From Siphonodentalium dalli (Eukaryota; Mollusca; Scaphopoda; Gadilida; Siphonodentaliidae), in contig CP136064.1 in NCBI GenBank assembly GCA_032622095.1, positions 176,220,247-176,284,246 of the forward strand: a stretch of 64,000 nucleotides of DNA, given 5' to 3'. Of this stretch, positions 47,301 to 56,300 are shown piece after piece. Within the stretch, counting starts at the first letter, position 1, and each line of letters opens with the position of its first letter. The notes under the pieces were generated by a model that was not told the origin of the DNA, searched no databases, and saw nothing but the letters and a program-made list of their open reading frames with translations. The position numbers were made by a program, and so were the translations under genes.

Positions 47301-50300
47301 TGGGCTACAGGTCATACCTTTTGTCTGATCTTTATTAAATTTGTCATGAATGTTGACATTGACATGTAGATGGGAACGAATCATTGTGGGGTCATTCGGC
47401 CAAAAAACATGGCTGCCAGCGGCCATCTTGGATTTCAAAATTCAATCCATTGGCGCGGCCTACAGGTCGTACTGTTCGTCTGATCATCATGAAATTTGTA
47501 TGTCGTAGCTTTGGTCAGATCTTCATAAAATTTGTCATGGATGTTAACAATTATACGTAGATGGGAACGAGTTCTTTTGGGGTCATTCGGCCAAAAAACA
47601 TGGCCGCTGGCGGCCATCTTAGATTTCAAAATTCAATCCATTGGCGCGGGCTACAGGTCGTACTGTTCGTCTGATCATCATGAAATTTGTCATGGATGTT
47701 AATATTGACATGTAGATGGGAACGAGCCATTTTGGGGTCGTTCGGCCAATAAACATGGCCGCCAGCAGCCATCTTGGATTTTACTCTTTGCATGACTAAA
47801 TCCTTCGGCGCGGGCTACAGGTCGTAGCTTTGATCGGAATATCATGAAATTTGTCATGGATGTTAACAATAACATGTAGATGGGAACGAGTGATTTTGGA
47901 GTTGTTCGGCCGAAAAACATGGCCGCCAGCAGCCATCTTGGATTTTACTCTTTGCATGACTAAATCCTTTGGCCCGGGCTACAGGTCGTATATTTGGTCT
48001 GATCTTTATGAAATTTGTCATGAATGTTGACATTGACATGTAGATGGGAACGAGTCATTTTGGGGTCATTCGGCCTAAAAACATGGCCACTGGCAGCCAT
48101 CTTGGATTTCAAGATTCAATCCATTGGCGCGGGCTACAGATCGTACTGTTCGCCTGATCATCATGAAATTTGTCATTGATGTTAATAATGACATGTAGAT
48201 GGGAACGAGTGATTTTGGTGTCGTTCGGCCAAAAAACATGGCCGCCAGCAGCCATCTTGTATTTTACTCTTTGCATGACTAAATCCTTTGGCGCGGGCTA
48301 CAGGTCGTAACTTTGGTCAGATGGTCATAAAATTTGTCATGAATTATAACAATGACATGTAGATGGGAACGAGTCGTTTTGGGGTCATTCGGTCAAAAAA
48401 CATTGCCACCAGCATTTTACTTTTTGCATGACTAAATCCTTTGGCGTGGGCTACAGGTCATACCTTTTGTCTGATCTTTATTAAATTTGTCATGAATGTT
48501 GACATTGACATGTAGATGGGAACGAATCATTGTGGGGTCATTCGGCCAAAAAACATGGCTGCCAGCGGCCATCTTGGATTTCAAAATTCAATCCATTGGC
48601 GCGGCCTACAGGTCGTACTGTTCGTCTGATCATCATGAAATTTGTATGTCGTAGCTTTGGTCAGATCTTCATAAAATTTGTCATGGATGTTAACAATTAT
48701 ACGTAGATGGGAACGAGTTCTTTTGGGGTCAATTGGCCAAAAAAAATGGCCACCAGCAGCCATCTTGTATTTTACTCTTTGCATCACTAAATCCTTTGGC
48801 GCATGTTAGACATTTCAATTAGCACCTTTCCTATTCCTCCATTTACTGTCAACCATTAAATTCTTCCCCTACCTAAGTTGAGCTACAGTGTCATTGACAC
48901 TTTCATTTAGTATCAAAATGGAGAATTTTGTGGTAACTATATTGTCTGCCTCGTGGCCGGTAGCATATCAGGGGACCACAATGGAATTAAGCCTTCGAGT
49001 GCTTTTTGTGCCATCCCCGATATCTAGCCGTACATGTATTCACTTTGACTTCTTTACAGCCTCATTTTTGTTTCAAAATTTGCGATTTCTTATATAGCCT
49101 AACAACTGAAATTATGTTAAAAACTCCTTTTTATTTGCTTGTAATTTATTATATTTGTAACCTGTTAAAACAATATACGTGTATGTCTTTATATCAAAAA
49201 TAAATAAATCAATCAATCAATCGAATTTCAAGTTAACTATAAAAGTCTATATGAGCGCAAATAGATGAATTGCCTAATGTACCACTGCCAGTTAGAAAAT
49301 TATGGAGTGTATGAGATATATACAGAACTGTCATCATGTTTGTTTTTTATAAATGATTACGGCACAAGATAGCCCGCTGTATGCAAATAATGTAATGTCC
49401 AAAGCTTCATATTCTATAGATCATGCCATGAATCTCTACTAATGCTAACGCCCGTAGAGCGTTAGCATTAGTAGAGATTCATGGCATGATCTACATATTC
49501 TAGTATCAAGGTGAATTTATTTGGGCTCAGAAATTACCAACATTTCAACAATGTGATGCTATGAAAGCAGTGTGTCAGTCTTTTCGTTGGATCTTGAATA
49601 ACGGTACCAGTTATATTGGGCAGGAATAAATGTGAAAATGGCCTCTCATTTGCATGTAGGTACCACTTCCAATGCCAGGGTGTATATTCAAATCTGCATT
49701 GGTTGTTTTCGTATGGTGGGTTAGTAGTCTGAATGCCAAAAACAGGTTCGATCTTGCTGTAACGATGATTTGAACACCGAAATTGGTAAGAACATATAGT
49801 TATACAGACCACAATATGTTTTTGGGGAGTGAAATTCCTAATTCCCACGACCATATTCCTGGGCTGTTATTGGTCCGATGTCGCTGTTTGAATCATCTCT
49901 AACAGACATCAGCAGTGTCACTAAATATTCAGTTTGTGATCATGCATGCAGTTACAGATTGAATGTCAGCAAAATTATTTGGAAAAACAGAATTTTTTTT
50001 TAAAGTATGAATTAAAAATAGAACCTAACTCAAGACTTAAATTAAATCTTGATTGATGTCCTTAGAGGTGATGAGAATTTTGTTCACCAATAATAGCAGG
50101 ACGTACATGATATGGTATTGAAAGATGTGTTACTCCACATTATATTAATAATTTAATAGCATTATTGTTGGTTAATCAGCTTTAAGATAGAGCATTTATT
50201 AATTTCTCTTATTTTTTCAAAGAGAGATCCTGGGTATAACTACAAAGACCCAAATGATGTGCTCGAGTCCCTAATTATTAACCTCTTCACTGCTGAATGA

Positions 50301-53300
50301 TATTGTGGCAGGGTCCGACATTGACGTTCTGCCCATTTTGCAGTGGAAAAATATAATGGGAATTTCACGAAAACCATACAAATGACTTCGCTCAAAGCCT
50401 ACTATCATTATTCATTAGCAATTCTGGAACACCATACATTGATTGAAACATTGAGATACTCTGGTTTAGTTGCACTAATTTCTCAGTTCCCTTTATCAAT
50501 GACGGCCGACCTGCAGAAATACACAACATGACATTTTAGGTCCTTACTCAGTACTGACTTATAGCAGCCAAGAGGTTAACAGCCATACATTTTTAAAATC
50601 ATACAGAACCCCTGTTGCCTAAAAGTGTCCACCAAGTCATAAAAACGCTAAGATATGTGACAACAGTTATGGTCTGAGTACATAACTTCTGATAGAGAAT
50701 CTTTTTACTTCAAGTATTCGAAATAAAAACCGTACAAACCTATAAACTAATATGACTACTGCAGTAATGCCCTAAATAATCGACTCCTTAACCACAGCAG
50801 AATTATGGTTTCCGATGAATGGCAACAAGCCATATTTCCGACTAAATCCTGAAAAATTACCCATAATTCTGCTGTGGTTGAGGAGTCGATTATTTAGGGC
50901 ATTACTTTACTTCAAGTCTTCGAAATAAAAACCATACATTACCTATAAACTAATATGACTATACTGCACTGTACTTGTATATGTATGACAAGAAATCAAA
51001 GGGATGTTATCTCTGACGCCACAACTAGGACATTGGGTATTTCCACTACCCCCAACCACTGGGAAGAGCCGACTTCTGTTAATAACTAGAGGTGTGACTG
51101 TCCCAATGGGACTAAGGATACCCCCCGTGTTTTTAAAATACTAAGATGTTTCACATGTCAGTATACATTTAGTTAAAATAATAAAATAACAGTTCCCATT
51201 GCAGGTGCACAACCCTAACCCTAATCCTAAACCTATTGACCGAAAAATGTAGGAATAAAAGCTCAGACAAAATTATGCATGTTGCGAAAATGTTCTAAGT
51301 CAAAACAGGGGAATAACTCCACAAAAATAAGTCGGACAGACATCATAATCGCAGGTGCACAGGTTCCCATGGAACTAAATATCAGTGCCAAGATTAAAAA
51401 CATTGACCTAAAAATGTAGGAATAAAAGCTCGGACAAAATTATGCATGTTGCAAAAAAAATTCTAAGTAAAAAAAGGGGGATAACTCCACATAAAATGTC
51501 GGACAGACGTCATAATCGCAGGTGCACAGGTTCCCATGGTACTAAATATCTGTGCAAAGTTTTAAAAAAATTGACATAATATGTAGGAATAAAAGATCGG
51601 ACAAAATTTTACAAGTCGAAAAAGGGGGGATAACTCCACCAAAAAAGTCTGACAGACGTCATAATCGCAGGTGCACAGGTTCCCATGGTGGTTGATGTCT
51701 GTGCCAAGTTTCACGGAAATTGGATAAAAAAACGACTGAGAAAAACTCCGGACAAATTTGTGTCCACAGACGATGGACAAGCTGATTCCAGTATACCCCC
51801 CCCCCCCCACAACTTTGTTGCGGGGGGTATAATTAGATCATACCATGAATCTTTACTTTGGCTGCACCCACCAGCTCAAAACCTGGAAACTTTTGATTGT
51901 CTGACTGGAACTTTATAACATTGAACATTAAAACAGGTAATATTTTACTTATTTATTGCTAGCAAGTTCCTTAATAATGTATTTCTTAGTAGATGGACTC
52001 ATCTCGAGTTTGCATGATTTAGGCAACTTTTGTAAGCCAATTTCATGATGAACATTGAATTGATTATAAGTGACTCAAACCGAACTTTGCTCACAAAAGT
52101 CATGGCATGATGTAGTTAACACTTTCTAAACTAAATACACATTGACAAGAAGAAGACTTTAGGAAATGTTGAGATAATAAATTCAAATGTATGTTGAACG
52201 TATTATCTAAACATTTCCCTCCAATGAAAATGAATCCTCCTGCTCTTGTATTATCTTTTTGCGTGTCTGTTCTCTGCTCAAATTTCTTAACATCCCTCCA
52301 AATGAATAATTATAATTTTATAGCTATGTGTGCCTTTGTTTCATTCTCTTTAAAGTCTGAACGGATCTACTGCTGTGAAGTTATCATTTGACAACTATAA
52401 GACAACAGTTGACATCTTCGACAGTTTGATTCCTCCATTGTTCATCCAGCATGGGTTATTTGGATCAAAGACTAACTGGAAGAGTATATGCAAATCTCTC
52501 GGAAGCAGCGTCTCTCAGGTATTGTCTGCTGAATTGAATTTGAATACATTATATATTGCTTATTCTGCAGACAATGGAAGTTGTCACACATGAACAGAGC
52601 ATTAGTGGTAGCTAACTTCTGATCTGGAAATCTAAGGGATTTGTTGAACATATTTTTTGAACATTTCCCTCCAATTAATATGAATAATTCTGCACTTGTA
52701 TTATCTGTTCGTTTGTCTTTTGTCTGCGCATATTTCCTGAACATCCCTTCAGGTAAATAAATAGACCATTCCACAATGTATTCTATTATAACTGAATGGG
52801 AGTTCTAGATAAGCCATTCAGTAAAGAAAGGATTAAAAGCTATGATAAAACTGTCCATTATTATTATGTCTTTATATGCAACTCTAGCTTCCTTTCCTTA
52901 CAGATAGTTGTAGCAGATGCTCGTAACCATGGAAACAGTGACCATAGTGACGAGATGAGCTACTCATGTATGGCAAAAGATATTATTAACCTAATGGATG
53001 AACTTGAGATGGAAAAAGCTGTGCTTGTTGGTCACAGTATGGGAGGAAAATCAGCAATGGTTGCAGCATTGTCACAGGTTTCTGTGTTATAATATACATC
53101 ATTATTAATGTCAAGTCGAATTCATATGACAAGGGTGCAATTTGAAATACTCTTGTTTCACACCACCACAGCATACATGATGTGATGAAAGTAGAGTGTA
53201 TGGGTGGGGAGGTAACAATTTGAATATTTTCCTCGCTTTCAGTCAAACATTAGATTAATAGGTTCATATAAACATCCAGATGATATATGGAGTGTCTGGT

Positions 53301-56300
53301 TAAAGTTGGAGAACTTGAGGCCCCAGTTGGAAGATTCTAACCCAATATGGGAAGTATAGGGGTCTACAAAATTTCTGGTGTGGTCTCATTCAAGGGCACA
53401 AATACCCTCTGTCATATTCTTCAAATGATACCATACATATGGGTGGTATCACATGTCAACGTCACCCATGAAGCGGAACTATAAAATAAAAGCATTATCA
53501 CATTTGACAAAACAAGCCAAGTATATACCCAAATAAACCTTGTAATTCTTGGAGCGGTGATGTGTAATAAACAGAGCTACATGTGTGCTAATGTGTTTGG
53601 CGATATGTCACTTGTGACATCATGGAAGGACAGAACTCAAGGCTGTGGCTCTTGTTATTTAACACACTTGTTTACTCCTTTGTATTTATACCACACTCCT
53701 TCAGTGGAGATAAAGGACAGTTATTCATGTTGTTTATATTCCACAGCCTGAGAGGGTAGCAGGATTGGTCATTGTTGATGTTTCTCCAACAAAGCATTCG
53801 TCAGTGGGAATGTTTACACATTATCTTGATGCCATGAAGTCTATCGAGTTTGACCAAACTAAGTCCTTGTCGTATGTCAGAAGAGCTGTCGGTGAACAAC
53901 TCAAAGGAATAGTTCAGGTAGACACCTAATGTTCAAAAGTTTTAATTTCATTTCTATTTATTTTGAAAACCTGTATTCACGAAAATGTTAGAAGATTATT
54001 GAGGGTTCACAGCAGAGTCTGCGCTGGACCGAAATTTACTTTTGCCAAATAAAAATAGTTTATTGAAAAATGTGTGTAGATACATGTAGTATTAGTTTTT
54101 TCAACATTGAGTCTTATGTTTTGATAATCTCTGTTTGAACTACTTGTGATATCAATAGGAAAGCAGTTAATTATTCACACCTCTGTATTGAGGTTTATCA
54201 TATTACAACAATAAACCAATAATCAGATTAACTGCCAGTGCATCTTGATAGGTGTTAACTTTTTCCAAAACTTTATAAAACACTACTAATACAATTATAT
54301 TGTAAGAGTTTACTGAAATGATTGGTATTGATTGACCAATATTTTTCAACTTTCTTGATGAATTAATACATGAATTGCCAAAACTTTTGCCAAATGAAAA
54401 TAGTTATTGCCAAATGCAAGTTATTTTTGCCACTGGCAAATTTGGCAAGTGGCAGCACCAACCCTGGTTCACACAGGTCAGAACTAATAAAATTCAAGGC
54501 TAATTTTTCGTATAACAACAAAAACAAATTTTCTAGAACACTCATTTAGAAGGAACATTTGCATTGTACATTAAAGATGCATTATTCAAATTAACAATTC
54601 TAAATTACTATTTCTTTGGCTTCGGGGGTAAAAAATAATTGATTTGAGTCGAGGAACCCACCCATCAAAGCTCAGAGTGATCAGATATCGATTTTTGAAG
54701 TTTGTTATTTCTCGAGATGTGCAATTATTTATGGCCCAGAAAAACGTCGTCATACGGACAGCCTCGGACAAAATTTAGGATGAAGATGGATAACTCTAAA
54801 ATCAAATTGTAATATGGCCAAATTTCGTGATACTCAAGTGATAATACAGCCATATTTCGTTGAACAAAATGTTGATAAAGAACAGTCTTTGGGAAATTTG
54901 ATACCATAGTTGACAGTTGTTAGCATTATTTTGTTGCAATTAATCTATTCTAAAGCATATTTTGAAAAAATGTTGTTGTTTTATCTTGATGATATGGGGA
55001 CCGTCTGATCGGATTGAGTACCTTTAATATACATTACATTGTAGCCTTCTACATATATCTAACAGTTGTGATTTAATAATAAAACAATTGTGTTTTTCAG
55101 GATAATGTGACAAGGAGTTTTATCCTCACAAACATTATCGAAGACCATGGTACTGTGAGATGGCGTGTTAATATGGATATCATTCAAAAGTTCATTGATA
55201 AAATAGTTAGTTTCCCAGAATTGAATGGAACCTATGATGGCCCAACTTTGTTTATTGGAGGAAAGAATTCAGATTATATCACGTATGTATATGACAAAAT
55301 TAGGATTCATATTGCGGGATTAATGACATTGTTTATAACACATGGATCTATCCACAGCTGTGAGAGCTTTCCAATGAATGGCAACAAGCCATATTTCTGA
55401 CTATGCCCTAAATAATTGAATCCTTAACCACAGCAGAATAATGGGTCATTTTTCAGGATTTAGTTGGAAATATGGCTTGTTGCCATTCATCGGAAAGCTG
55501 CGAGAGCTTTCCAATGAATGGCAACAAGCCATATTTCTGACTAAATCCTGAAAAATTACCCATAATTCTGCTGTGGTTAAGGAGTCGATTATTTAGGGCA
55601 TTAATGTATATTTTACCAATCAGCAGCTGAGTAGGCCATTTGCTGCATTGAGAATTCTGACACCATCTTTGTTCATACTAATTTGATATCTGTTCATATG
55701 GTCAGTTTAAAAAAAAAAAAATTGTGGACAAATCATAATTCACTCAAATTTCCATTTGTGCACTGATGTTGGAAATTTATCCGTGGTTAAAACTATCTTT
55801 CATTTTGCATGACGACAGTCATATTGTTTTTTTCAATTCAACACAAGAACATACATTGTTCTTGTGTTGAATTGAAAAAAACAATATGTTCCAGCATAGG
55901 CACATAGTTGTAAAATAAGTTAATGTATACATGTGGGTCATGTGCAGATGATTGCAACCGCTATTAAGCTCCTCTCATTATGACTGGCTGTGGAAGCATC
56001 CATTATGCTTAGGTTTTTGTGACATCAATTGACCTTATCAGCCTCATTATAATTGTTCCATAATTGTCTTGTTTGCTTTGCAAGCTACTTTTTCTTCTGG
56101 TTGTTTGTTATGAGGTTTCTTCCGATGAAACTCAATGAGGCATTAGCTGTGTTTGTTATGAAATTTATTTTGTAAAATCCATGAATGAACACGGAATTGA
56201 ATAACTATGAAAAGTTATGGAAATTGCTTGGATACAACACAAAATTGTTCAAGCTAGAGGACATTTGGTTGTCCGTGGCTTTTAGGCAACACAATTTATT

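Larger units (their letters stand above)
44970..48906 (+). mobile_element. HINE copy D, long array
   Basis: Same ends as copy C: TAGCTCAACTTAC hairpin at the left; TAAGTTGAGCT, AGTGTCATTGACACT and TTCAT at the right. It contains about 23 tandem ~160-bp units and an internal direct duplication of 1146 bp. It lies in the probable 3' UTR of the LINE, 518 bp after the LINE stop codon. Confidence 0.82.
40028..49222 (+). mobile_element. Non-LTR retrotransposon (CR1/Jockey-type LINE), 5' truncated, split by three insertions
   Basis: Coding pieces in order: 40064-40462 (linker before the reverse transcriptase), 40464-41572 (reverse transcriptase), 41786-41934 and 43969-44452 (C-terminal region to stop). 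The 3' UTR-like part is 44453-44969 plus 48907-49222 and ends in an (AAT)/(AATC) simple tail at about 49198-49222. Insertions are a TA-target MITE (41573-41785) and HINEs at 41935-43968 and 44970-48906. The endonuclease domain is missing; a frameshift near 40455 separates the first two pieces. It lies in ABHD11 intron 1 in the same direction. The exact 5' edge is uncertain, and inclusion of the last segment rests on the tail and contiguity. Confidence 0.8.

Noticed and set aside
43029..47920. Repeated 60-77-codon frames in the HINE arrays (MFFGRTTPKSLVPIYM...)
   Set aside because: They recur once or twice per tandem unit because the monomer sequence recurs; no start context, no conservation beyond the repeat, and the frames break freely between monomers.
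41935..48906. CRISPR-like array of regular repeats
   Set aside because: Units are contiguous ~160-bp tandem repeats without unique spacers, in animal DNA.
49417..49493. MicroRNA precursor
   Set aside because: The perfect 35-bp stem with a seven-base loop is more like a recent MITE hairpin; no bulges or conservation evidence.
51205..51240. CCTAACCCTAATCCTAA, telomere-like
   Set aside because: Only two to three degenerate units; not evidence of an interstitial telomere.
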